35,857 bases of DNA from Cellvibrionaceae bacterium. Its GTDB lineage: Bacteria; Pseudomonadota; Gammaproteobacteria; Pseudomonadales; Cellvibrionaceae. The notes beneath the pieces were generated by a model. The model was not told the DNA's origin, made no database searches, and saw nothing but the letters and a program-made list of their open reading frames with translations. The position numbers were made by a program, and so were the translations under genes. Positions 26,173-33,637 of this stretch are shown in pieces. Numbering within the stretch: position 1 is the first letter of the stretch; every line of letters starts with the position of its first letter. The stretch spans positions 1-35,857 of the forward strand of contig JAUVQU010000002.1 in the NCBI GenBank assembly GCA_030597965.1. The letters are read 5' to 3'.

Positions 26173-26408
26173 TCAAGCTCCTGATCGCACTCATCAAGCA
26201 CAGCATCCATGCCTTCCCGAATTGATTCGCGCATACCTGGAATTGATAAGAGGTGCAGAGTCTCATTTACGGCATTCCAGTCCTCTTCAGCCAATAGTAC
26301 GGCGTTACCTCTTTTTCCAGTAATAACAATAGGTTGATGACTGGTAGAGGTTTCATCTATCAGTGTGTAGAGCTTGGAACGAGCTTCTGTTGCATTAAGT
26401 GTAGTCAT
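26166..26408 (-). CDS. yefM: Phd/YefM family antitoxin
   Basis: Antitoxin and autorepressor of the downstream YoeB-type toxin. The 80-residue product starts MTTLNATEARSKLYTLIDE, the Phd/YefM N-terminal DNA-binding fold, with PIVITGKRGNAVLLAEEDWNAVNETLHLL as the dimer core. The acidic C-terminal tail (DAVLDECDQELDW) is the likely toxin-neutralising part. It has a strong GGAGGT ribosome binding site six bases before the ATG and is expressed from a promoter overlapped by paired palindromes. Confidence 0.92.
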   Translation of the reverse strand: MTTLNATEARSKLYTLIDETSTSHQPIVITGKRGNAVLLAEEDWNAVNETLHLLSIPGMRESIREGMDAVLDECDQELDW

Positions 26409-26428
26409 GGGTCACCTCCGACCCACCA

Positions 26429-26457
26429 AGCGTACGCATCAGCGTACGTTATGTCAA
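26429..26457 (-). promoter_or_regulatory. Promoter and operator of the yefM-yoeB module
   Basis: On the minus strand a perfect -35 TTGACA (26457-26452) lies 17 bases from TACGCT (26434-26429). Two CGTACG palindromes (26431-26436 and 26443-26448) sit in the spacer and -10, with centres 12 bases apart. E. coli YefM-YoeB binds paired palindromes with a TGTACA core at the same 12-base spacing, so this is very likely the autoregulatory operator. Confidence 0.8.
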
Positions 26458-26478
26458 TATGCTAGTGCTGGGTGACTA

Positions 26479-26493
26479 TAACACCGTAAACAG
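26479..26493. repeat. Flanking direct repeat, right copy
   Basis: TAACACCGTAAACAG matches the copy at the mnmE stop at 14 of 15 positions. It lies just upstream of the antitoxin promoter. Confidence 0.6.
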
Positions 26494-26615
26494 GGGCTGA
26501 CTTTAGCTGATCCCTGCATGCTTTACCTTGTGAATTAGCATTGTTATTGGGGCTGTTCGTGCCGTTGTGCCCGCAACAGCTCTATCAATCGCGATTGTTT
26601 ATACCAACTCATCCT

Positions 26616-26649
26616 GCCCTTCTAGATAAATTACGTTATCTAGAAGGGC
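26616..26649. repeat. 14-bp perfect inverted repeat beside the origin
   Basis: GCCCTTCTAGATAA (26616-26629) and its exact complement (26636-26649) flank a 6-base loop. No T-run follows on either strand, so it is not a normal terminator. The first DnaA box starts 14 bases to its right. Confidence 0.85.
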
Positions 26650-26662
26650 CCAAAAAATAAAG

Positions 26663-27080
26663 TTATCCACAGAAAAAACTGCCAAATCCTCTAAAAATCA
26701 CAGACTTCGCAAAGGTTATTAACACTCTTTCACAGGTTTATCCCCTAACCTACTGATTTTCATTGTTTTTAAGGTCTTAAAATCGAAGCTTGTGAATAAC
26801 TATCGTATAAACCATAGAGTCTGTACTGGACAAAAATGTTAATAACCCTGATTTCTAAAAAAAGACGCTTTTATCCACATTTCATACTCAGGTTTTTATC
26901 AACAATTGATCAGGAAATACGCAAAAAATACGGACTTTATAAGTGCTACAACCTATTGATTTATATATTTTTAATATGGTTATCCACTGAAAACAGGCTC
27001 AGTAACTATAACAACAATAATTAACTTATATATATACATACATATATTTATTTACTTATTAATTAATAATATTAAAAAAA
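26663..27080. other. Probable chromosomal replication origin oriC (mnmG side)
   Basis: Three boxes match TTATNCACA exactly: 26663-26671 (plus), 26791-26799 (minus) and 26871-26879 (plus). Near-matches are TTATTAACA at 26716-26724 (plus) and 26837-26845 (minus), TTATCAACA at 26896-26904 and TTATCCACT at 26980-26988. To their right, 27003-27079 is almost pure A/T (TTATATATATACATACATAT and similar), a candidate unwinding element next to mnmG. This is the arrangement of E. coli oriC beside gidA/mnmG. The 62-codon frame at 26836-27024 inside it is not a gene. Confidence 0.85.
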
Positions 27081-27094
27081 GCTTCGTTTATTTT

Positions 27095-27124
27095 TTGTAC
27101 AACCATCCTCCCACAACATATAAT
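27095..27124 (+). promoter_or_regulatory. Promoter for mnmG-rsmG(-parAB)
   Basis: A perfect -10 TATAAT (27119-27124) lies 18 bases after TTGTAC (27095-27100). Transcription would begin near 27131, about 65 bases before mnmG and just outside the AT-rich origin segment. In E. coli gidA transcription next to oriC influences initiation. Confidence 0.65.
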
Positions 27125-27195
27125 GCTCGCCCTTTTAAATTTGCCTGTATCTGTAATGGGAATAGGCTCAGTAACAGACAGTAGTGAGACATCCT

Positions 27196-29085
27196 ATGGA
27201 CTACCCTAAACACTATGACGTGATTGTCATTGGTGGTGGACACGCCGGTACAGAAGCCTGCTTGGCTGCTGCGCGCATGGGTTCCCGTACTCTGCTGCTT
27301 ACACACAATATTGAAACGCTGGGTCAGATGTCCTGTAACCCGGCCATTGGTGGTATTGGTAAAAGCCACCTGGTTAAAGAGATTGATGCCCTAGGCGGTG
27401 CTATGGCACTGGCTACCGACAAAGGTGGTATTCAGTTTCGTACGTTGAACGCTCGCAAAGGCCCTGCCGTTCGTGCGACTCGCGCCCAGGCCGATCGCGC
27501 ACTCTACAAAGCAGCAATTCGTAAGATTTTAGAAAATCAACCCAACCTCGATATTTTCCAGCAAGCCGCTGATGACTTGATTGTTGAAGCTGATCAGATC
27601 ACGGGTGTAGTAACTCAGATGGGGCTTAAGTTTTACGCACCAAGTGTGGTGCTGACGGTAGGTACCTTCTTGGGTGGTGTGATCCACATTGGTATGGATA
27701 ATCACTCCGGCGGCCGTGCGGGTGACCCCCCCTCGATTGCCTTGGCGCATCGTTTACGTGAGCTGCCACTACGAGTAGACCGTTTAAAAACCGGCACCCC
27801 TCCCCGTATTGATGCCCGCAGTGTCAATTTTGATGGTCTTGAAGAACAATACGGCGATGAAACAACGCCGGTTATGTCTTACATGGGCAAAGACGAAGAC
27901 CACCCTGAGCAGACGTGCTGCTGGATTACCCACACCAACGAGAAGACTCACGATATTATTCGCGCTGGTCTTGATCGCTCGCCAATGTACACAGGTGTAA
28001 TTGAAGGCGTAGGCCCACGCTATTGCCCATCGATTGAAGATAAGATTAATCGCTTTTCAGATAAGAGCTCGCACCAGATATTTATTGAGCCTGAAGGTTT
28101 AACTACTCACGAGCTTTATCCGAACGGTATTTCCACCAGTTTGCCCTTTGATGTGCAGTTGAATTTTTTGCATTCGATCAAAGGTTTTGAGAAAGCTCAT
28201 ATCACTCGCCCTGGTTACGCGATTGAGTACGATTACTTTAATCCGCAGGATTTGAAATACAGTCTGGAAAACAAGTGCATCGGCGGTTTGTTCTTTGCGG
28301 GGCAGATTAACGGCACCACAGGTTACGAAGAAGCCGGTGCGCAGGGTTTGTTGGCGGGTTTGAACGCGTCGCTGAAAGCGCAGGACAAAGGCGTGTGGTG
28401 CCCGCGTCGCGATGAGGCTTACATTGGTGTCTTGGTGGATGACTTGATCACCATGGGTACCCAGGAGCCTTACCGTATGTTCACCAGTCGCGCGGAATAC
28501 CGTTTGTTGCTACGTGAAGATAACGCCGATTTGCGATTGACCGAAAAAGGCCGCGAGTTAGGTTTGGTGGACGATGCCCGCTGGGGCGCCTTCAGCAAGA
28601 AACGTGAAGCGATAGAGCTGGAAAAACAGCGCTTAAGAGACACTTGGATTCAGGCCGGTAGTGATGAGGCTGAATCTTTGAAGGATCGCCTGAAGTCACC
28701 ACTGAATCGAGAATACAGTTTGCATGATCTGCTTAAGCGCCCGGAATTAACTTACAGTGATATTGCCAACTTCAAGGGTGAAGCGGTGGCCGATAAACAG
28801 GTCGCCGAGCAGGTACAGATTGAGGCTAAGTACGCTGGTTACATTGATCGCCAGCAGGATGAAATTGTGCGCTTGCGTCAACATGAAAACACCCCAATTC
28901 CTGCGGAGTTTGATTACAGCACCGTGGAAGGTCTTTCGAATGAAGTGAAGCAGAAGTTGATCGAAGCTCGACCAGAGACCTTGGCACGGGCATCCAGAAT
29001 TCAGGGTATTACTCCGGCGGCCGTATCGCTGTTGATGGTGTATCTTAAGAAACAAGGTCTATTGCGTAAGGCGGCTGTACACTGA
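27196..29085 (+). CDS. mnmG: tRNA uridine-5-carboxymethylaminomethyl(34) synthesis enzyme MnmG
   Basis: FAD-dependent partner of MnmE (formerly GidA) in wobble-uridine modification. From ATG 27196 (MDYPKHYDVIVIGGGHAGTEA) the product has 629 residues, the family length. The FAD dinucleotide-binding glycines lie at 13-18. Conserved blocks include QMSCNPAIGGIGKSHLVKEIDALGG with the key cysteine near 47, GTPPRID, and the CCWITHTN region with the second cysteine. Others are GLFFAGQINGTTGYEEAGAQGL and MFTSRAEYRLLLREDNADLRL. A GTG at 27184 would add four residues with no gain. The stop overlaps the rsmG start. Confidence 0.98.
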   Translation: MDYPKHYDVIVIGGGHAGTEACLAAARMGSRTLLLTHNIETLGQMSCNPAIGGIGKSHLVKEIDALGGAMALATDKGGIQFRTLNARKGPAVRATRAQADRALYKAAIRKILENQPNLDIFQQAADDLIVEADQITGVVTQMGLKFYAPSVVLTVGTFLGGVIHIGMDNHSGGRAGDPPSIALAHRLRELPLRVDRLKTGTPPRIDARSVNFDGLEEQYGDETTPVMSYMGKDEDHPEQTCCWITHTNEKTHDIIRAGLDRSPMYTGVIEGVGPRYCPSIEDKINRFSDKSSHQIFIEPEGLTTHELYPNGISTSLPFDVQLNFLHSIKGFEKAHITRPGYAIEYDYFNPQDLKYSLENKCIGGLFFAGQINGTTGYEEAGAQGLLAGLNASLKAQDKGVWCPRRDEAYIGVLVDDLITMGTQEPYRMFTSRAEYRLLLREDNADLRLTEKGRELGLVDDARWGAFSKKREAIELEKQRLRDTWIQAGSDEAESLKDRLKSPLNREYSLHDLLKRPELTYSDIANFKGEAVADKQVAEQVQIEAKYAGYIDRQQDEIVRLRQHENTPIPAEFDYSTVEGLSNEVKQKLIEARPETLARASRIQGITPAAVSLLMVYLKKQGLLRKAAVH

Positions 29086-29789
29086 TGTCTAGGAATATGT
29101 CACAGACAGTGCCGCAAACTTTACGAAATGATTTAGTTACGTTGTTAACTGATGGCTGTGATGCGATTGATGTTGTCGTATCAGAAGTGCAACAACAGCA
29201 ATTGATCGATTATATTTTATTGTTCGATAAGTGGAACAAAGCCTACAACCTTTCTGCGGTGCGTGATGTACGTAAGATGATCAGTCGTCATTTGATCGAT
29301 AGTTTGGTGGTTGCGCCATTGGTGGAAGGTCAGAGTTTGATTGATGTGGGTTCTGGCGGTGGTTTACCTGGTATTCCGCTGGCGATTCTTTTCCCTGAGC
29401 GCGATTTCACGTTACTGGACAGCAACGGCAAAAAAACACGTTTTCTGTTTCAGGTGAAAAATGAGCTGGGGCTGGATAATGTCACGGTAGTGAATACCCG
29501 TGTAGATGCTTTCCAGCCAGATGAATTATTTGACGGTGTGATCAGTCGCGCTTTTGCCAGTTTGTTGGATATGACGACCTGGTGTGAGCATCTGTTAAAG
29601 CCGAATGGTAAGTTTTGGGCGTTGAAGGGTATTTACCCGACAGACGAGTTGAGCGCCATAGAAAAACACTATAATGTTTCCGCTTCTTATCCTTTGCGCA
29701 TCCCCGGAGAAGAAGGTGAGCGTCACTTATTGGCACTGATTTCGACATTGTCCTCGACAGAGCCAGCAGACGCAGAAGTAACGATCTAA
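29085..29789 (+). CDS. rsmG: 16S rRNA (guanine-527-N7)-methyltransferase RsmG
   Basis: SAM-dependent methyltransferase (formerly GidB) modifying G527 of 16S rRNA. The 234-residue product shows WNKAYNLSAVRD and the SAM-binding DVGSGGGLPGIPLAIL (from residue 87). The ISRAFASL and LKGIYP segments follow. The start at 29085 overlaps the mnmG stop by one base. An alternative ATG four codons later (29097) has AGGA close upstream, so the exact N-terminus is uncertain. The usual mnmG-rsmG-parA-parB order is kept. Confidence 0.96.
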   Translation: MSRNMSQTVPQTLRNDLVTLLTDGCDAIDVVVSEVQQQQLIDYILLFDKWNKAYNLSAVRDVRKMISRHLIDSLVVAPLVEGQSLIDVGSGGGLPGIPLAILFPERDFTLLDSNGKKTRFLFQVKNELGLDNVTVVNTRVDAFQPDELFDGVISRAFASLLDMTTWCEHLLKPNGKFWALKGIYPTDELSAIEKHYNVSASYPLRIPGEEGERHLLALISTLSSTEPADAEVTI

Positions 29790-29804
29790 ATGTTTATTTT
29801 ATTT

Positions 29805-29820
29805 GTGTACTTGAGTACAC
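29805..29820. promoter_or_regulatory. 16-base palindrome upstream of parA
   Basis: GTGTACTTGAGTACAC is a perfect palindrome except for its central TG (7-bp arms 29805-29811 and 29814-29820). It ends two bases before the parA ribosome binding site AAGGA. It could be an operator or an RNA hairpin limiting parA translation. Confidence 0.55.
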
Positions 29821-29833
29821 CAAGGATCTTGAG

Positions 29834-30637
29834 TTGAGTAAAATCTATGCGATCGCTAACCAGAAAGGTGGCGTTGGTAAAACCACCAGCTGCGTAAATA
29901 TTGCAGCGTCACTGGTGGCCGCCAAGCAAAAAGTATTGCTTATTGATCTTGATCCACAGGGCAATGCAACTACGGGTAGTGGTATCGAGAAGTCTGCACT
30001 GGAATATTCCATTTACGATGTGATGGTGGGTGAAAAAACAGCCGCTGAAGTAATTGAGCCGTCTCCTTCTGGCAAGTTTGATGTGATACCAGCCAATGGC
30101 GATTTAACCGCCGCCGAAGTGGAGCTGCTGTCGCTGCCGAACAAAGAGTTTCGTCTGCGCAGTGTATTGGAAGGTCTTGCTGACCAGTATGATTTTGTTT
30201 TGATTGATTGCCCACCCTCTCTGAACATGCTCACATTGAATGCTTTAACGGCAAGTAACGGTGTGATTATTCCTATGCAGTGTGAGTACTATGCGTTGGA
30301 GGGTTTGTCTGCCTTGATGAGTACGATCAATCAAATTCAGCAGGCGTTGAACCCTAAACTCAGAGTTCAGGGTATTTTGCGCACCATGTATGACCCGCGT
30401 AACAGTTTGACCAACGATGTATCCGCTCAGCTGACAGAGTATTTTGGCGACAAATTGTATAAAACCTGCATCCCAAGAAATGTTCGCCTGGCTGAAGCGC
30501 CAAGTTTTGGTCAGCCAGCGTTGATTTATGATCGCACATCGAAAGGTGCATTGGCTTATTTGGCGTTGGCCGGTGAGATTCTTCGCCGTGAGCGTGCAGC
30601 TCAATCAGAAGTGACAGTGGAAGCTGTTGTTTCTTAG
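29834..30637 (+). CDS. parA: Chromosome partitioning ATPase ParA (Soj)
   Basis: Nucleoid-bound ATPase that moves ParB-parS complexes and so the origin region. The 267-residue protein begins MSKIYAIANQKGGVGKTT with the deviant Walker A (signature Lys11, catalytic Lys16). The LLIDLDPQGNAT switch follows at about 35-46 and the Walker B region is FVLIDCPPSL. The start is TTG at 29834 with AAGGA seven bases upstream. Chromosomal-type ParA lacks the N-terminal HTH of plasmid type Ia, as here. parB follows after 33 bases. Confidence 0.97.
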   Translation: MSKIYAIANQKGGVGKTTSCVNIAASLVAAKQKVLLIDLDPQGNATTGSGIEKSALEYSIYDVMVGEKTAAEVIEPSPSGKFDVIPANGDLTAAEVELLSLPNKEFRLRSVLEGLADQYDFVLIDCPPSLNMLTLNALTASNGVIIPMQCEYYALEGLSALMSTINQIQQALNPKLRVQGILRTMYDPRNSLTNDVSAQLTEYFGDKLYKTCIPRNVRLAEAPSFGQPALIYDRTSKGALAYLALAGEILRRERAAQSEVTVEAVVS

Positions 30638-30670
30638 AGATATTTACTTATTAAAACCTAGGGCAAGACA

Positions 30671-31600
30671 ATGGCGGGAAGAAGAAAAGGGTTAGGTAGG
30701 GGCTTGGATGCACTGCTTGGTGGTGCGACAGGTGCTGTTGCTGCCGAAGCCATTGCTGAAGTGAAATCTACCGATCCTGCAGAGAAAATGACCGGCGATC
30801 GCTTAATTGAGATACCGATTGAGTATATTCAGCGCGGTAAGTATCAGCCACGACGCGATATGCATCAGGAAGCGCTGGAAGAACTTGCCAACTCCATCAA
30901 AGCCCAGGGGGTTATGCAGCCGATTATTGTTCGACCAATTGGTGAGCGCGATGGGCACGCCACTTATGAAATAATTGCGGGTGAGCGTCGCTGGCGTGCA
31001 ACGCAATTAGCGGGTCTGGATAAGATTCCAGCCATCATTCGTGATGTGAGTGATGAAACTACCATTGCCATGGCGTTGATAGAGAACATTCAGCGTGAAG
31101 ATTTAAACCCAATGGAAGAAGCGGTCGCCTTGAAGCGGTTGCAGGACGAATTTGAGCTAACACACCAACAGGTAGCGGAGGCTGTGGGTAAATCTCGTAC
31201 CACGGTGACCAACCTGCTGCGTTTGATCGGTTTAACCGATGATGTAAAAACCATGCTGGAGCACGGTGATTTGGAAATGGGCCATGCCCGTTCGTTGTTG
31301 TCACTTGATGCGGCTGACCAACGCAGCGTTGCGCGACAGGTTGTTGCTAAAGGTTTATCCGTTCGCCAAACGGAAGCACTGGTTCGTCGACTGCACGAGC
31401 AACAGCAGAAGCCGATCGTGACGGATATTGTGGATAACAATCACGATGTTGAGAAGCTGGAAGAAAACCTCTCCCAGAAAGTCGGTGTCCCGGTAAAAAT
31501 TAGCTACAATGCTAAGGGTAAGGGTAAATTAGTCTTAAATTACAACAGCTTGGATGAGCTGGATGGTATATTGAGCCACTTGGGTTACAGTGAAGATTAA
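30671..31600 (+). CDS. parB: Chromosome partitioning protein ParB (Spo0J)
   Basis: CTP-dependent DNA clamp that loads at parS. The 309-residue protein starts with the ParA-stimulating basic segment (RRKGLGRGLDALLGG). It has the ParB/Srx CTPase motifs, including GERRWRA (104-110) and ENIQREDLNP (138-147). The parS-reading helix-turn-helix is LTHQQVAEAVGKSRTTVTNLLRL (about 163-185). The C-terminal dimerisation domain ends LDELDGILSHLGY. Its cognate sites are the two parS sequences in recF. Confidence 0.98.
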   Translation: MAGRRKGLGRGLDALLGGATGAVAAEAIAEVKSTDPAEKMTGDRLIEIPIEYIQRGKYQPRRDMHQEALEELANSIKAQGVMQPIIVRPIGERDGHATYEIIAGERRWRATQLAGLDKIPAIIRDVSDETTIAMALIENIQREDLNPMEEAVALKRLQDEFELTHQQVAEAVGKSRTTVTNLLRLIGLTDDVKTMLEHGDLEMGHARSLLSLDAADQRSVARQVVAKGLSVRQTEALVRRLHEQQQKPIVTDIVDNNHDVEKLEENLSQKVGVPVKISYNAKGKGKLVLNYNSLDELDGILSHLGYSED

Positions 31601-31651
31601 GTAAGTTACCTTCTACTTGATCTCAAGCAAGGTGCTATACAGCTATTTGTC

Positions 31652-31680
31652 TTGATTGGATTAGGCATAATCCCTATAAT
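31652..31680 (+). promoter_or_regulatory. Promoter of the atp operon
   Basis: TTGATT (31652-31657) and a perfect TATAAT (31675-31680) are separated by 17 bases, 86 bases before atpI. This is the expected place for the operon promoter, after parB. No clear hairpin terminator for parB was found in the gap. Confidence 0.75.
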
Positions 31681-31766
31681 TCGAGCGCTAAATTTGCGTG
31701 AGAAGTAGACGTATTAGCTGCAGAGAAACGGAGTATTGGTTGTGAGCGCCCCTCAAGAGATTCGCC

Positions 31767-32138
31767 ATGACTAGCATTAAAAGACCACCAGTAATGCGTA
31801 TCCCCTTGATTCAATTGGGGTTTTTATTGGTACTGAGCTTGATTGCTTTTGGCTTTCTGGAACAGTTACTCTCTTTTTCGCTCTTTGTGGGCGGCCTGCT
31901 TGTTATTGTTCCACATGCGTATTTTTCGTTTTATGCATTCCGTTATATGGGTGCAAGCTCGACCCGATTGGTTGCGCAATCGTTTTATCGGGGTGAATCG
32001 GGTAAATATATGTTGACCCTGGTGGGGTTTGGTTTGGTGTTTTGGCAGTTTGAAACGGTCAATTTACCCCTGCTGTTCACTGGGTATGTAGTAATGCTTA
32101 TGTTGCAATGGTGGCTAACAGCCAGGGCGATTAAGTAG
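31767..32138 (+). CDS. atpI: ATP synthase accessory protein AtpI
   Basis: Small membrane protein thought to help assemble the c-ring or transport magnesium. The 123 residues form four hydrophobic segments (about 12-28, 35-55, 78-95, 98-117), the AtpI architecture, and no other motif is evident. Identity rests on this topology and its place as first gene of the atp operon, since AtpI sequences vary widely. A 158-base gap separates it from atpB. Confidence 0.9.
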   Translation: MTSIKRPPVMRIPLIQLGFLLVLSLIAFGFLEQLLSFSLFVGGLLVIVPHAYFSFYAFRYMGASSTRLVAQSFYRGESGKYMLTLVGFGLVFWQFETVNLPLLFTGYVVMLMLQWWLTARAIK

Positions 32139-32296
32139 CAGAGTCAGGATGATTCGCTGGATTGAGATAACGGAACTGAAGCAAAAGTGTTCTAAAAAGG
32201 CTTTATATCTTCTGAAGATAGTCAGAGAGTTTTTACAACATTTTTTAAGCGCACCCTTTTTAGGGGGCACAACATTTACTGGTGCTTGAGGAAACT

Positions 32297-33223
32297 ATGG
32301 CAAGCGAAGAGCTAACAACAACAGGTTATATCCAACACCACCTGCAGAACATGGCCTATGGCAAATTGCCAGCGGGTTATGCGCGTGAAGATGGCACTGT
32401 TTTAGAGCAAGCAACCTGGACTATGGCGCACACAAGTCAGGAAGCGTCCGATATGGGTTTTATGGCGTTTCACGTCGATACCCTGGGTTGGTCTATCATT
32501 TTAGGCCTTACCTTTAGCTTTCTTTTCTATAGAGTGGCTCAAAAGGCAACATCAGGTGTTCCTTCTGGTATGCAGAGCTTTATTGAAATGGTTATCGAGT
32601 TTATCGATAACACAGTGAAAGATATTTTTCATTACCGCAGCAAGCTCGTTGCGCCAATGGCGTGTACCATTTTTGTTTGGGTATTCTTCATGAACTTGAT
32701 GGATTTAATTCCTATTGATTGGTTGCCGTTGGCTGCTCAAACGATTACAGGAGATCCGCACTTATTTTTCAAAGTTGTACCGACGACAGATGTGAATGCC
32801 ACCATGGGCATGGCAATCGCGGTATTTCTGTTGATGATCTTCTTTAGTATTCAGCAAAAGGGCTTTATTGGCTTTATTAAAGAGCTGATCTTTCACCCAT
32901 TTGCGCCACCAACAAAAGGTGTGTTGATCATTTTGGCTCCAGTAATGATCGCTATTAACTTTATTCTTGAATTTGTGGCCTTGATTGCAAAACCAATTTC
33001 ATTGGGTCTGCGATTGTTCGGAAACCTGTACGCAGGTGAAATGATCTTTATCCTGATTGCGCTACTGTACTCGGGCGGTTTGTTGTGGGGTATATTTGGT
33101 GGTGTGCTGCAGTGGGCATGGGCCGTATTCCACATTTTGGTAATTGCTTTGCAAGCTTTCGTATTCATGGTTTTGACCACGGTATACATGGCTATGGCAT
33201 TTGAGGTGGACGAGAGCCACTAA
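32297..33223 (+). CDS. atpB: F0F1 ATP synthase subunit a
   Basis: Membrane subunit forming the proton half-channels. From ATG 32297 (MASEELTTTGYIQHH, GAGG five bases upstream) the product has 308 residues. The essential arginine is Arg239 in SLGLRLFGNLYAGEMI, equivalent to E. coli R210. A second conserved helix (FVFMVLTTVYMAMAFE) ends the protein. A GTG at 32282 would add five residues. The periplasmic loop near 138-165 (PIDWLPLAAQTITGDPHLFFKVVPTTD) is long, as in Pseudomonas. Confidence 0.97.
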   Translation: MASEELTTTGYIQHHLQNMAYGKLPAGYAREDGTVLEQATWTMAHTSQEASDMGFMAFHVDTLGWSIILGLTFSFLFYRVAQKATSGVPSGMQSFIEMVIEFIDNTVKDIFHYRSKLVAPMACTIFVWVFFMNLMDLIPIDWLPLAAQTITGDPHLFFKVVPTTDVNATMGMAIAVFLLMIFFSIQQKGFIGFIKELIFHPFAPPTKGVLIILAPVMIAINFILEFVALIAKPISLGLRLFGNLYAGEMIFILIALLYSGGLLWGIFGGVLQWAWAVFHILVIALQAFVFMVLTTVYMAMAFEVDESH

Positions 33224-33237
33224 GCATTTTATTTAAC

Positions 33238-33268
33238 CCAGATAAAAGACGTTGTGTTTTTTATCTGG
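33238..33268 (+). other. Hairpin in the atpB-atpE spacer
   Basis: CCAGATAAAA (33238-33247) pairs perfectly with TTTTATCTGG (33259-33268) over 10 bp with an 11-base loop. It lies 90 bases before atpE and has no following T-run, so a role in mRNA processing or stability is more likely than termination. Confidence 0.6.
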
Positions 33269-33358
33269 AGAAGAGAATTTTGAGAGCAGTTTTCGGGCTG
33301 TGATCAGATAATTTTGAAACTTTAACTTTCCACTTTTAATATTTTTTTGGAGAAAACA

Positions 33359-33589
33359 ATGGAAGCATCTTTGGTATACATTGCAGCTGCTCTACTGATC
33401 GGTTTAGGCGCACTTGGTACTGGTATCGGTTTTGGTCTTTTGGGCGGCAAGCTGCTTGAAGGTTCTGCTCGTCAGCCAGAACAGGGCCCAGCACTACAGG
33501 CCAAAATGTTCCTGATGGCTGGTCTGTTAGATGCAGTACCAATGATCGGTGTTGGTATTGGTATGTACCTGATCTTTGTTGTCGCTTAA
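33359..33589 (+). CDS. atpE: F0F1 ATP synthase subunit c
   Basis: Proteolipid of the rotating c-ring. The 76-residue product is a two-helix hairpin with the polar loop ARQPEQ (Arg37-Gln38-Pro39 region) and the proton-binding Asp58 in GLLDAVPMIGVG. The glycine-rich first helix (GLGALGTGIGFGLLGG) is typical. I see no set of residues that would indicate sodium binding. The start ATG 33359 has GGAG six bases upstream, within a U-rich stretch that resembles the E. coli atpE translational enhancer. Confidence 0.98.
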   Translation: MEASLVYIAAALLIGLGALGTGIGFGLLGGKLLEGSARQPEQGPALQAKMFLMAGLLDAVPMIGVGIGMYLIFVVA

Positions 33590-33637
33590 TCACCTCGGTC
33601 TTTATATAAATTTTCTAAAGAGTAATGAGGTGTCGGT

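Noticed and set aside
26836..27024. A 62-codon plus-strand frame in the mnmE-mnmG gap
   Set aside because: It spans DnaA boxes and the AT-rich origin segment; its composition (Lys, Ile, Tyr, Asn) just reflects AT-rich DNA and no ribosome binding site precedes it.
32206..32220. TATCTTCTGAAGATA palindrome in the atpI-atpB gap
   Set aside because: Perfect but short and AT-rich, without a nearby promoter or loop suited to a hairpin; likely chance.
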